Source of the DNA: Hyphomicrobiales bacterium
GTDB lineage: Bacteria; Pseudomonadota; Alphaproteobacteria; Rhizobiales; TMED25
Reading direction: 5' to 3'
Length of the DNA stretch: 48,450 nt
Assembly: GCA_029245795.1 (NCBI GenBank)
Contig: JAQWOP010000014.1
Location: forward strand, 68,062 to 116,511
The position numbers and the translations under genes were made by a program. A model generated the notes under the pieces. It made no database searches. It was not told the DNA's origin and saw only the letters and a list, made by a program, of their open reading frames with translations. Below are positions 17,746 to 25,176 of this stretch, piece after piece. Position 1 is the first letter of the stretch. Every line of letters begins with the position of its first letter.

Positions 17746-18729
17746 CTAAACAAGCTCTGCTAGAAGCTCCTCGCCAAGACGGGCGCCACTTATGTAAGCT
17801 GACTCAATACGACCTTGAATAAACCAGTCTCCACAAAATGCTATATTTTGCTTTTTATCTATGAAAAAATCTTGTCCATTTTGTTTTTCAATATTTGCGT
17901 AGCGCCATCCTTGTAATCCAATATAACTTGCCTTACTCATATCTCTTTCAATAATTTTAGATAATTCTTCACATAAATAATTCTTAACCCAACCTCTTTC
18001 TTGATCAATATTCTCAGTTGCCCATTTATTCGTCGAATGAGCTAAAATTGTATAATTATCTCCTCTGCCTTGTTTGGATGAATTACAAGAAATCCAGCTA
18101 ATATCCGTACCTTTTATTAGAGCCGCATCGAAGTCTATGTTGATATCCTTATCAAATCCAAGCATGAGCGAATAACAGGCCATCATTTTATGACTTTCAA
18201 TATTTCTATATATACTTTTTATGCTTGGGAATAATTCTATGCATTGTAATGGGGGAATTGTTGAAATAACCCAATCAAATTTCCCTTTGGAAGCATCCTC
18301 TTCACTAAATAGCTCCCAAGAATTATTTTTCTCAGCTTTGCCTATTTTTTCAGAAAGTTTTACATTTAAACCCTCTGCCATAAATTTCCCTATTGAACTC
18401 ATAGATGGGATACCAATATAATTAGCTGGGTCTTCTCCCCAAACACGTCGGTTTATGATAGTACCATCTTCAATTTCAATAAAACGGGCACGCCAAGTAT
18501 CAATAATTCCTTTTTCAATCATTGGTCTAATGTAGTCTTTAAATTCTTCTTCTTTTGCTTTGAAAAACTGAGCTCCGTGATCAAAGTTAAATTGATTAAC
18601 TCTTCTAGTAGCAACCCTACCACCTAAGCCTCTTGACTTCTCAAAAATTGTAACATTTGAGAAGTCTTTTATTTTGTTTGCGAGGGCTAACCCTGATATG
18701 CCAGCTCCAATTATAGCAACATTCTTCAT
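17746..18729 (-). CDS. Renalase-like FAD/NAD(P)-dependent oxidoreductase
   Basis: A flavoprotein of 327 residues in the amine-oxidase/renalase family. The dinucleotide-binding GAGISG (G8, G10, G13) is at the extreme N-terminus, followed by the second FAD signature SRGLGGRVATRR and FDHGAQFF. A C-terminal FAD motif, AFCGDWFIQGRIESAYISG, closes the chain. Bacterial renalases oxidise abnormal dihydro isomers of NAD(P)H, a plausible housekeeping role here, but an amine substrate cannot be excluded. It ends exactly where the convergent GST ends (no gap). Confidence 0.83.
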   Translation of the reverse strand: MKNVAIIGAGISGLALANKIKDFSNVTIFEKSRGLGGRVATRRVNQFNFDHGAQFFKAKEEEFKDYIRPMIEKGIIDTWRARFIEIEDGTIINRRVWGEDPANYIGIPSMSSIGKFMAEGLNVKLSEKIGKAEKNNSWELFSEEDASKGKFDWVISTIPPLQCIELFPSIKSIYRNIESHKMMACYSLMLGFDKDINIDFDAALIKGTDISWISCNSSKQGRGDNYTILAHSTNKWATENIDQERGWVKNYLCEELSKIIERDMSKASYIGLQGWRYANIEKQNGQDFFIDKKQNIAFCGDWFIQGRIESAYISGARLGEELLAELV

Positions 18730-18780
18730 TTTAGTAGGGACATGTAATTTATTATGATTATTTATTTATAAGTAAACATA

Positions 18781-19212
18781 CTATAGATTAGATATTAGTT
18801 CTTCGAGCTTTTTTTTACTTTTTCCAAATACCCTTGTTGATTTTACAACCTCAATATTATGGGTATTATTATCAACTACCACAAAAGCAATCATACCCAT
18901 ACTCTTGTGTGGAGAGCATTGATACAAATAAATTCCTGGCTCTGTAAATACAAAAGAGAATTCCTTATTTACTTTTGAAGATTTTTTTGGAAGCTCAGCA
19001 TTATCAGGTCCGACAACAAATTCTACATTATGACCTTTAGATGTTGGTAGCCAAATAACAGTATCACCCATTGTGACATGAAGGACATCCTCAGAGAAGA
19101 CCATCTTCTGACCATCATCTCTTTTATTTAACATATCTATATTATATGTTTCTGCATTTGTTGGAATATAAGTAAAAAGTAAGATTATAAGAGTGCTAAA
19201 AAATGTACGCAT
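18781..19212 (-). CDS. Pseudoazurin-type periplasmic blue copper protein
   Basis: A small cupredoxin electron carrier of 143 residues with a Sec signal peptide (roughly residues 1-20, cleavage after TNA). The type-1 copper ligands are H61, C99, H102 and M107 in KGHNVEF and YQCSPHKSMGM. The spacings 38, 3 and 5 equal those of characterised pseudoazurins. Pseudoazurins donate electrons to nitrite or nitrous-oxide reductase or to cytochrome oxidase; no denitrification gene is in the window. There is a GGAT element upstream of ATG 19212. A basic C-terminal tail of about 20 residues follows the fold. Confidence 0.9.
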   Translation of the reverse strand: MRTFFSTLIILLFTYIPTNAETYNIDMLNKRDDGQKMVFSEDVLHVTMGDTVIWLPTSKGHNVEFVVGPDNAELPKKSSKVNKEFSFVFTEPGIYLYQCSPHKSMGMIAFVVVDNNTHNIEVVKSTRVFGKSKKKLEELISNL

Positions 19213-19288
19213 TATGATTTTTATCCTTTTATTTAAAATAATATGTATAGGTTAAACGATTCAATAATTAAGAAAGATTATTTATTCA

Positions 19289-19942
19289 CTATGGTTTCTT
19301 GACAATTATTGGGTTTGTTCTTTTGGAATAACATATTTTACAAATCTCGCATTCAATACCATAACAAGATCTAGCTTTGCAATATTCACGACCATAAAAG
19401 ATGATTTGCAGATGTAGTTTATTCCATAATTCCATTGGAAATAGTTTTTTAAGATCCTTTTCAGTTTGGATTACATTATTTCCGTTTGTTAATCCCCAAC
19501 GCTGAGCTAATCTGTGGATGTGAGTATCGACTGGAAATGCGGGATACCCATGCCCCTGGGACATAACAACTGATGCAGTTTTATGTCCAACACCAGGCAA
19601 TATCTCAAGTTCCTTATAAGTTTTTGGAACTTCACCTTCATAATCTCTGATTAATATCTCCGATAAATCTTTTATTGCACTAGATTTCTGTGGAGCTAAA
19701 CCACAAGGACGAATAATATTATATATATCATCTAGCTCAACCTTACACATATCAAGAGGGTTATCAGCTAATTTGAATAAATAAGGCGTCACTTGATTAA
19801 CTCTAATGTCTGTACATTGAGCACTTAAAAGCACCGATATTAAAAGTTCAAATATATTCTTATGGTCTAATGGTATTGGAGGATTTGGATAGATTCTATC
19901 CAATACTTGTATAATAGTTTTTACACGTTCTATTTTGATCAT
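19289..19942 (-). CDS. nth: Endonuclease III (DNA glycosylase/AP lyase), variant iron-sulfur motif
   Basis: Removes oxidised pyrimidines and nicks AP sites. The 217 residues contain SVLLSAQCTDIRVNQVTP, helix-hairpin-helix LEILPGVGHKTASVVM with the catalytic Lys (GHKTAS), and the catalytic Asp in FPVDTHIHRLAQRWGL. The C-terminal cysteine cluster reads YCKARSCYGIECEICKICYS, i.e. C-x4-C-x4-C-x2-C-x2-C instead of the E. coli C-x6-C-x2-C-x5-C. The position equivalent to the second ligand is Gly, with extra Cys nearby. I recall Nth-like proteins with a similar GxxCxxC tail, so this may be a subgroup trait rather than damage. Confidence 0.93.
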   Translation of the reverse strand: MIKIERVKTIIQVLDRIYPNPPIPLDHKNIFELLISVLLSAQCTDIRVNQVTPYLFKLADNPLDMCKVELDDIYNIIRPCGLAPQKSSAIKDLSEILIRDYEGEVPKTYKELEILPGVGHKTASVVMSQGHGYPAFPVDTHIHRLAQRWGLTNGNNVIQTEKDLKKLFPMELWNKLHLQIIFYGREYCKARSCYGIECEICKICYSKRTNPIIVKKP

Positions 19943-20011
19943 TTTTGATATAAATTAAATATTATCTCTAATATTATAACTAAATTTGTAAACCATTAAA
20001 GAGATTTAGAA

Positions 20012-20455
20012 ATGTTTAGATTAATTATTTCCTTAATTATTACTTCAATTAGTTATAACACAAGTTTTGCAAATGATATTTCATGTCCATCGAATAATGT
20101 AAGAGTTATTGACGCAGATACCATAAAAGTTTGTGATAAAAAAATAAGATTAAATGGTATTTCTGCAGCCGAGAGAGGGCATTCTTCATATATATATTGC
20201 AAAGAATTAGTAGAGGTAATTCTAAAAAAAACAGATTCCGTAACCTGTGAATTAACAGGTGATAAAACATACGATAGATTTGTTGGTATTTGCTATATTA
20301 ACGTTCAAGATTCAAGTGTAAATCTTCAAAAGCTAATTGTTGAAAATCATTGTGCAAGAGACTGTGAATATTACTCAGATGGTAAATATGAAATGTATGA
20401 AACATATAAATCGAAAAAATTACCCTTACCAAATTATTGTAAAAAGGAAAACTAA
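20012..20455 (+). CDS. Exported thermonuclease (staphylococcal-nuclease-like) family protein
   Basis: A secreted or periplasmic SNase-fold protein of 147 residues with a signal peptide (about residues 1-20, cleavage after SFA). The core shows VIDADTIKV, KKIRLNGISAAERG and YDRFVGICY. By alignment with S. aureus nuclease, R46, E54 and R89 match catalytic R35, E43 and R87, and D36 matches the Ca ligand D21. S51 stands where the second Ca ligand D40 is expected. Six or more cysteines in the mature part suggest disulfides. It may be a weak nuclease or a binding protein. Confidence 0.82.
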   Translation: MFRLIISLIITSISYNTSFANDISCPSNNVRVIDADTIKVCDKKIRLNGISAAERGHSSYIYCKELVEVILKKTDSVTCELTGDKTYDRFVGICYINVQDSSVNLQKLIVENHCARDCEYYSDGKYEMYETYKSKKLPLPNYCKKEN

Positions 20456-20519
20456 TTAAGATATATATAGAAAACTATGGTTATAGAAATGGTGACAATG
20501 CTTACTTCGTGCATTCTTG

Positions 20520-20548
20520 TTGTAAACATAACAATCCTCAACTATGCT
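20520..20548 (+). promoter_or_regulatory. Candidate sigma-70-type promoter for tRNA-Ala
   Basis: TTGTAA (20520-20525), a 17-nt spacer and TATGCT (20543-20548) precede the tRNA, whose first base is 13 nt after the -10 box. Spacing and position fit a stable-RNA promoter with a short 5' leader. The hexamers match the consensus only partly. Confidence 0.45.
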
Positions 20549-20561
20549 ATGTTGGAAAAAA

Positions 20562-20637
20562 GGGGCCATAGCTCAGCTGGGAGAGCGCTTCGCTGGCAGC
20601 GAAGAGGTCGGGGGTTCGAGCCCCCCTGGCTCCACCA
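20562..20637 (+). tRNA. tRNA-Ala (anticodon GGC)
   Basis: A complete cloverleaf can be drawn. The acceptor stem GGGGCCA pairs with TGGCTCC; the D arm is GCTC/GAGC; the anticodon stem CTTCG/CGAAG encloses loop CTGGCAG with anticodon GGC at 20595-20597; and the T arm is GGGGG-TTCGAGC-CCCCC-like with the TTCGA loop. The discriminator A (20634) is followed by an encoded CCA (20635-20637). It reads GCC/GCU alanine codons. It is the only RNA gene found and stands out as a GC-rich island in AT-rich surroundings. Confidence 0.97.
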
Positions 20638-20726
20638 TTTAGATGTTTAACTTTATAGGATAATATCATGATAAGAGCTCAAAGATATTTGATATTTATT
20701 CTTGTATTTAAAATTAAATAAATGGT

Positions 20727-20855
20727 TTATTTCTTCTTGCTGCTACACTTCTTTGAACAGTACTTAACATTCAACCAATTAAGTTTCCATTTCTTTCTCC
20801 AATCAAAAGGTCTTTTGCATGTCAGACAGATCTTTTGAGGAAGATTTTTAATCAT
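20727..20855 (-). CDS. DUF2256 family small zinc-finger-like protein
   Basis: A very small gene of 42 residues. The product has C10-x2-C13 in KICLTCKRPF, the conserved DWRKKWKLNW centre and C33-x3-C37 in KYCSKKC, the complete DUF2256 pattern of four cysteines plus aromatic/basic core, ending in a lysine run. ATG 20855 lies inside the 3' end of the preceding DCC gene (8 nt overlap), indicating translational coupling. The family is conserved in many proteobacteria but has no established function; a small zinc-binding protein is likely. Confidence 0.85.
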   Translation of the reverse strand: MIKNLPQKICLTCKRPFDWRKKWKLNWLNVKYCSKKCSSKKK

Positions 20856-21192
20856 TTATATGCCTATGGTTTTTTATATATAAAAAATATGACACTAATT
20901 CATAAAGATAATATGCAGCTTTATAAATTATTTTAATATCTAATAGCCTAGCCAGAAATTTATAATTTTCCATCTTTGACCATAAAACTTTGAAGGCATC
21001 CACTCCAATATAAACTGTTTCATTATCCTGAACATGCAAACGCCGAACAAGCTCTCTTTTGTTCGTATTTAGTGAATTTACACTTGAGCTTTCATGTATA
21101 TCCACCCATTTAATTTCTTTGTTATTTTGTTTTTTATAATGCTCTATTTCTAATCTACATACAGAGCATTTTTCATTATAATAAACCTTCAT
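20848..21192 (-). CDS. DCC-family (DUF393) thiol-disulfide oxidoreductase-like protein
   Basis: A protein of 114 residues beginning KVYYNEKCSVCRLEI. The CxxC pair (C9, C12) on a thioredoxin-like strand-turn is the DUF393 hallmark, although here the family's eponymous Asp-Cys is Lys-Cys. YIGVDAFKVLWSKM in the middle is the second conserved block. The C-terminal half carries hydrophobic helices (KAAYYLYELVSYFLYI). TAGGAG precedes ATG 21192. It is second from the end of a seven-gene minus-strand run and overlaps the DUF2256 gene. Redox function is inferred from the CxxC. Confidence 0.83.
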   Translation of the reverse strand: MKVYYNEKCSVCRLEIEHYKKQNNKEIKWVDIHESSSVNSLNTNKRELVRRLHVQDNETVYIGVDAFKVLWSKMENYKFLARLLDIKIIYKAAYYLYELVSYFLYIKNHRHIND

Positions 21193-21252
21193 TGTGATAA
21201 CTCCTAAGCCTATAGTAAATAAACGTATTCCAATAACATATAGATTAATTTT

Positions 21253-21948
21253 CTATTCTTTAGATTTGTTATTAGCAACTACATCTACTAATACAGCAAT
21301 GATTAGATTTAAAATAGTTATGGAACCAATTGCTACAAAACTATAAAAGTAAATCCAGGCCCACCAATGCAAATCCTGCATCGGCAACATTACATTCTCC
21401 CAGCTTGAGAGTGTTAAGACCTGAACAAGAGTAATCATTGAAATACCAAGATCTCCCCATCGGGATGGGTCTGATTGAGCGAATAATATACTTCCAAATG
21501 ATGCATAGACATATACTATTATGAATAAAAGAAGAGAAACATAAAATACCCTCTTAATCGATTTCAAAAGAGCTTCTATTAATTCTTTTAACTCTGGAAT
21601 TGCAGATATTAATCTTAAAACTCGGAATATTCTTAACAATCTTAATACTAGGATTGAAGAATTAGGTCCAGCTGGAATAATTGAAGCAAGAACTATAATT
21701 GTATCAAAAATATTCCATCCCTCTTTGAAAAATAATATTTTTTTTTCCTCAGCAAAAAATCTAATTGAAATCTCTATTACAAAAAAAACAGTTATCAGGG
21801 CGTCTAAAAAATGAAGTATAAAAAATATCTGAATGGGAATATTATAGGTCGATGCTCCAACTAAAAGAGCTGACAAAATAATTGCAAATACAACAAATGT
21901 TTGAAAAATTCTATGATTTCTAATATTTAAAAATAAACTTCTCTTCAT
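21253..21948 (-). CDS. Voltage-gated-type ion channel (ion transporter family)
   Basis: A six-helix membrane protein of 231 residues with the architecture of one bacterial sodium-channel subunit, functional as a tetramer. S1 lies about 17-38, S2 45-65, S3 77-92, S4 98-115, S5 135-157, the pore helix about 168-180 and S6 193-224. S4 carries four arginines every third residue (R103, R106, R109, R112), so it is a real voltage sensor. The selectivity-filter segment is TLSSWENVM (179-187); the position of the filter Glu of NaChBac (TLESW) is Ser181, with Glu184 close by. The cytoplasmic tail after S6 is very short. Ion preference cannot be predicted. Confidence 0.88.
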   Translation of the reverse strand: MKRSLFLNIRNHRIFQTFVVFAIILSALLVGASTYNIPIQIFFILHFLDALITVFFVIEISIRFFAEEKKILFFKEGWNIFDTIIVLASIIPAGPNSSILVLRLLRIFRVLRLISAIPELKELIEALLKSIKRVFYVSLLLFIIVYVYASFGSILFAQSDPSRWGDLGISMITLVQVLTLSSWENVMLPMQDLHWWAWIYFYSFVAIGSITILNLIIAVLVDVVANNKSKE

Positions 21949-21997
21949 ATATACATTTCCTATATTTATTATAACGCCATATCAAAGATAATATGAC

Positions 21998-22648
21998 TTA
22001 TTTTAATTTTCTATCCATGAATAATATTACCAACATATATAATAAAATTGAATTCAATATATGCCATAACCAGTGTGTCCCAATAGCAAGATGAGTACAC
22101 GATAATAAGTCTATCTGCCTAAATAATAAAGAAATAGCAAAAAGAAAAGAGGCCATTAATAGACCGAGTGAGATATCATATTCTTTTTTTTTGTAAGACA
22201 AAAAAGAAATTAATAGCATTGCAAATAAAGCCATTATATATGATGAAATTTCTTCTATACCATTGAAGGCGAGGAGGAAATTCAAAATTAAGAAGGCTAC
22301 TAAAGAATATATACTTATTTTTTTGCTTTGATCTAGATAAACTCTGATGGATAGATATAAATATAGAATAATAAATACCATGATAGGGATAACATCAGCT
22401 ATAGCTGACAATAGCGTACCATAAAGATGGAATAAAAAACTTCCAATACCAATAAATAATGTCAAGCCAATAAGAAGGAAGGTATATCTCTTTATTATTT
22501 TAGAGTAAAAAGTTTTTTGCTTATATTGTCTATATAACAAAGTAAATGAAAGTATAAATGCAATGTTAGTAATAAAATTTATAGGCTCCGCAAAGATATC
22601 TGATGATAATCTTTCACAGTAAATATCTATACTCTCGCTAAGAATCAA
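21998..22648 (-). CDS. Alkaline ceramidase-like membrane hydrolase (CREST superfamily), TTG start
   Basis: A polytopic membrane protein of 216 residues with about seven hydrophobic helices. The CREST metal and catalytic residues are in place: S70 and H74 in GSFLFH, D85 in ADVIPI, and H192 and H196 in GTHWLWH. Their spacings (4, 11 and 4) equal those of human ACER3. The N-terminal YCER and AEPINFITNIAF blocks also match. Alkaline ceramidases hydrolyse ceramide to sphingosine and fatty acid; in a bacterium without recognised sphingolipid genes nearby, another N-acyl lipid is possible. TTG 22648 has AGGT about 8 nt upstream and no ATG is available. Confidence 0.85.
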   Translation of the reverse strand: MILSESIDIYCERLSSDIFAEPINFITNIAFILSFTLLYRQYKQKTFYSKIIKRYTFLLIGLTLFIGIGSFLFHLYGTLLSAIADVIPIMVFIILYLYLSIRVYLDQSKKISIYSLVAFLILNFLLAFNGIEEISSYIMALFAMLLISFLSYKKKEYDISLGLLMASFLFAISLLFRQIDLLSCTHLAIGTHWLWHILNSILLYMLVILFMDRKLK

Positions 22649-22669
22649 TAAAATACCTATCTACTATTT

Positions 22670-23044
22670 TTAATTTTTGTTTACTATTTTTTCTTTAGCT
22701 TCCCTGAGCTGCTTCATTATATTCCTCATTCTAGGCATCATATTAGTCTCCCAGTATTTTAACATATCTATTTCATCTCTAGATTTATTATACACTCCCG
22801 AGAAGTGCTCTATCAATTCATCAGAACCCGCTATAAATATTCCATTGTTTGTTTCAACTATTGGAAAACTTGCTTTTTGTCCTGATTTTTCAAAAATATA
22901 CATAGTAATTTGTTCATAAGACTCTTCGTCAGCATGAGCAACATTTATTTCAAAATCATCCAAGTGACCAATCTCATTCAAAAAAATAATAAATTTATAG
23001 GAAAAGGGACAGCCCCCTTTTACAAATAGTTTATTTTTATCCAT
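22670..23044 (-). CDS. Short GST-N/glutaredoxin-like protein
   Basis: A thioredoxin-fold protein of 124 residues. GGCPFSYK puts a single redox-type Cys (C12) in the glutaredoxin/GST position, SFPIVE supplies the cis-Pro (P61) and GSDELIEHF the glutathione-binding Ser-Asp. Only one long charged helix follows (about residues 90-124), so the normal GST helical domain is missing. It could be a monothiol glutathione-binding protein. TAGGAG lies just upstream of ATG 23044. It stands 33 nt after the pirin gene and 21 nt before the ceramidase gene in a common minus-strand run. Confidence 0.72.
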   Translation of the reverse strand: MDKNKLFVKGGCPFSYKFIIFLNEIGHLDDFEINVAHADEESYEQITMYIFEKSGQKASFPIVETNNGIFIAGSDELIEHFSGVYNKSRDEIDMLKYWETNMMPRMRNIMKQLREAKEKIVNKN

Positions 23045-23077
23045 GTTTTTCTCCTAACTTTAATTTTAAATATAATC

Positions 23078-23980
23078 TTATTTAATAAAATTTCCTGTTT
23101 TTAAATCCTGCATTGCCTGAACTAGCTCATCTCTTGAGTTCATCACTATAGGTCCGTGCCAAGCTATCGGTTCTCTAATTGCCTTTCCTGAAATAAGTAA
23201 AAATCTTACCCCAGATTCAAAAGTTTGTAACTTAACCAATTCACCCTGATCAAAGTAGATCAATGTCTTATCTCCTGATAAATCTCTTATATTTATTTCT
23301 TTTCCATCTAATTCTTTCTCAACTTTTACACCAATTGGGTCCGATGAGTATTGGAAATGTCCTTGCCCATTAAATATGTACGCAAATGTACTTTTATATG
23401 TGTCAATTTGTAGAACTTTCGTTGTGTTAGGTGGAATATAAACATCTAAAAATTGAGGCTCTGCAGCAATTCCATGTGCTGGCCCGAAAATCCCTTTATA
23501 ATCTCCAGTTATAACTCTTATTTTAGACCCATCATCATCTTCTAATAGAGGAATATCTGAGGAGTTGATATCTTGATAACGAGGTTCAACCATCTTCTTT
23601 TCGGATGGAAGGTTTGCCCATAGTTGAAAACCATGCATTTGACCCTTTTCATTCCCTTTTGGCATTTCCTGATGCATAATTCCTGATCCTGCAGTCATCC
23701 ATTGCACATCACCACCACCTAATAAACCAGTGTTACCGAGACTATCTTTATGATCAACAGTTCCTTCTAATACATATGTGATTGTTTCTATTCCTCTATG
23801 TGGGTGCCATGGAAATCCTGCCATATATTTTTCTGGGTCATCGTTCCTAAAATCATCAAGTAATAAGAATGGATCATGGTTTTCTGGATCTTTGAAACCA
23901 AATACTCTATCAAGTGATACCCCCGCACCTTCAATAACAGATATGGGCTTAGATATTGTAGTTATAGGTCTGAATGACAT
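23078..23980 (-). CDS. Pirin family protein
   Basis: A bicupin of 300 residues. The pirin metal site is complete: H59 and H61 in FPWHPHRGIETITYVLEG, H103 and E105 in GSGIMHQEM. The pirin C-terminal cupin domain follows, with the IREPIAWHGPIVMNSRDEL segment. Pirins range from quercetin-dioxygenase-like enzymes to metabolic regulators; the intact ligands favour a metal-dependent (Fe) activity. It follows the small membrane protein gene by 9 nt. Confidence 0.93.
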   Translation of the reverse strand: MSFRPITTISKPISVIEGAGVSLDRVFGFKDPENHDPFLLLDDFRNDDPEKYMAGFPWHPHRGIETITYVLEGTVDHKDSLGNTGLLGGGDVQWMTAGSGIMHQEMPKGNEKGQMHGFQLWANLPSEKKMVEPRYQDINSSDIPLLEDDDGSKIRVITGDYKGIFGPAHGIAAEPQFLDVYIPPNTTKVLQIDTYKSTFAYIFNGQGHFQYSSDPIGVKVEKELDGKEINIRDLSGDKTLIYFDQGELVKLQTFESGVRFLLISGKAIREPIAWHGPIVMNSRDELVQAMQDLKTGNFIK

Positions 23981-23989
23981 ATGATGCGC

Positions 23990-24202
23990 CTAACCTAAAA
24001 ATTTAGTTATAGTTATTACAGTCATTGTAATACCGCAGGCAAATGAAATTATTAATATAATACCTGAAACTGATGCTATCTTATTCAAGATAAAGGACTC
24101 TGATTTTAATGCACTCTTTCTGGAATTTATTCTATGAAAAATAAATCCTGAAACAAAGAAAATAAGATAAAAAATAAGTGTATATTTTAATTCAGTTGTC
24201 AT
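23990..24202 (-). CDS. Hypothetical small membrane protein, two transmembrane helices
   Basis: Not recognised. A 70-residue protein with two hydrophobic helices, about residues 7-23 and 44-67, separated by a basic loop (HRINSRKSALKSE). By the positive-inside rule the loop is cytoplasmic and both ends are outside. It is the first gene of the seven-gene minus-strand run and lies 9 nt upstream of pirin, which supports it as real. The ribosome site is weak. Confidence 0.6.
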   Translation of the reverse strand: MTTELKYTLIFYLIFFVSGFIFHRINSRKSALKSESFILNKIASVSGIILIISFACGITMTVITITKFLG

Positions 24203-24336
24203 TATTCTACAATATAGAAATTTTCAAAATTAGTTCATTAAATACCAGATAAAAATGATTTTTATTTAATTAGGTTTACTGATATTTAAAAAAATTATAT
24301 CCTTATTTATGGTGAAATGTAAATAGGATTAGATAG
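24203..24336. promoter_or_regulatory. AT-rich divergent intergenic region (small membrane protein / bicupin)
   Basis: This 134-nt gap separates divergent genes and should carry promoters for the minus-strand pirin run and the plus-strand bicupin. A 13-nt near-palindrome, AAAAATGATTTTT, sits around 24254-24266, but in such AT-rich DNA it may be chance. A TAGGA ribosome site precedes ATG 24337. No riboswitch-like structure was recognised. Confidence 0.35.
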
Positions 24337-25176
24337 ATGCCAATAATAAAGAAATTTTCAGATATAAATTTTTTAAATATTAAGAGTGGGATTAAATGCA
24401 AAAAGATATTAAGCGCAGAAAATCTAAATGATAATAGAATTATCATAGATTATTATGAAATGTCTCCAAAATCTTCGCTAGATTTTAATAATAATGAAAA
24501 TGATATAACTTGGATACAATCACTATCTGGAAAAATAGATACTTACTTCCCAAATACATATATTCCTGGCAGAAGGGTTGACGAAGGTAAAATTATTTTT
24601 ATCAAAGGATCTCAAAATATTAATCTGGATTCTCCTAAAGGGTCAACTTTCATCATAACTCGGATACCCAATTATAAAGTCCACGAAGATCATGTAGATA
24701 ATAAATTTGAGAGTGATCTGAGATTTATAAATTGGGGGAATGAGCCTATCTTAAAATCTGAGCATGACGATCGAAAAAGAGTCTATCTTATATCAGAAAC
24801 ATTAGCTGGAACTAATAGCGTTAAGGGTGAATTAATTAGATATCCTATTTCCACTTCTTGCCCAGAACATTTCCATGTCGGAGGAGAACATTATCAATTT
24901 ATAACTAGTGGTAATGTAATGGCGGTCCTAGATGGTGCCGAGTTTGAGTTAAATAAATTTGACCTACTTTACAATTTTGAGAACGAAAAACACTGGTTCT
25001 ATACAAAAGATAGTGCATGTGATTTTGTGGAATTTTTTGTACCAGGTGAAGCAAAAACAATTTGGACACAGACAACTAATATATGCACTTGGTCGCCTCT
25101 TGGAGTAGATATAAATGGAAAATCTCCAGCCAGAAATATTGCAAAACATGTTCATGGTGAAGGAAAAAATATTTAA
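24337..25176 (+). CDS. Bicupin domain protein of unknown function
   Basis: A 279-residue two-cupin protein. The first cupin (about residues 20-115) lacks obvious metal ligands. The second (about 150-240) has H178-x-H180, E184 and H219 in PEHFHVGGEHYQF and EKHWFY, a complete cupin metal site. Quercetinase- or gentisate-type dioxygenases share this design, but I cannot name a substrate. It is transcribed alone, with a divergent neighbour upstream and a 304-nt gap before the aminotransferase. It could supply a dioxygenase or isomerase step to the catabolic genes that follow, but this is speculation. Confidence 0.7.
   Translation: MPIIKKFSDINFLNIKSGIKCKKILSAENLNDNRIIIDYYEMSPKSSLDFNNNENDITWIQSLSGKIDTYFPNTYIPGRRVDEGKIIFIKGSQNINLDSPKGSTFIITRIPNYKVHEDHVDNKFESDLRFINWGNEPILKSEHDDRKRVYLISETLAGTNSVKGELIRYPISTSCPEHFHVGGEHYQFITSGNVMAVLDGAEFELNKFDLLYNFENEKHWFYTKDSACDFVEFFVPGEAKTIWTQTTNICTWSPLGVDINGKSPARNIAKHVHGEGKNI

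Noticed and set aside
20667-20720. 17-codon plus-strand open frame just after the tRNA
   Set aside because: It begins ATGATAAGAGC near 20668 and ends at a TAA near 20721; too short, no family resemblance and no leader-peptide context.
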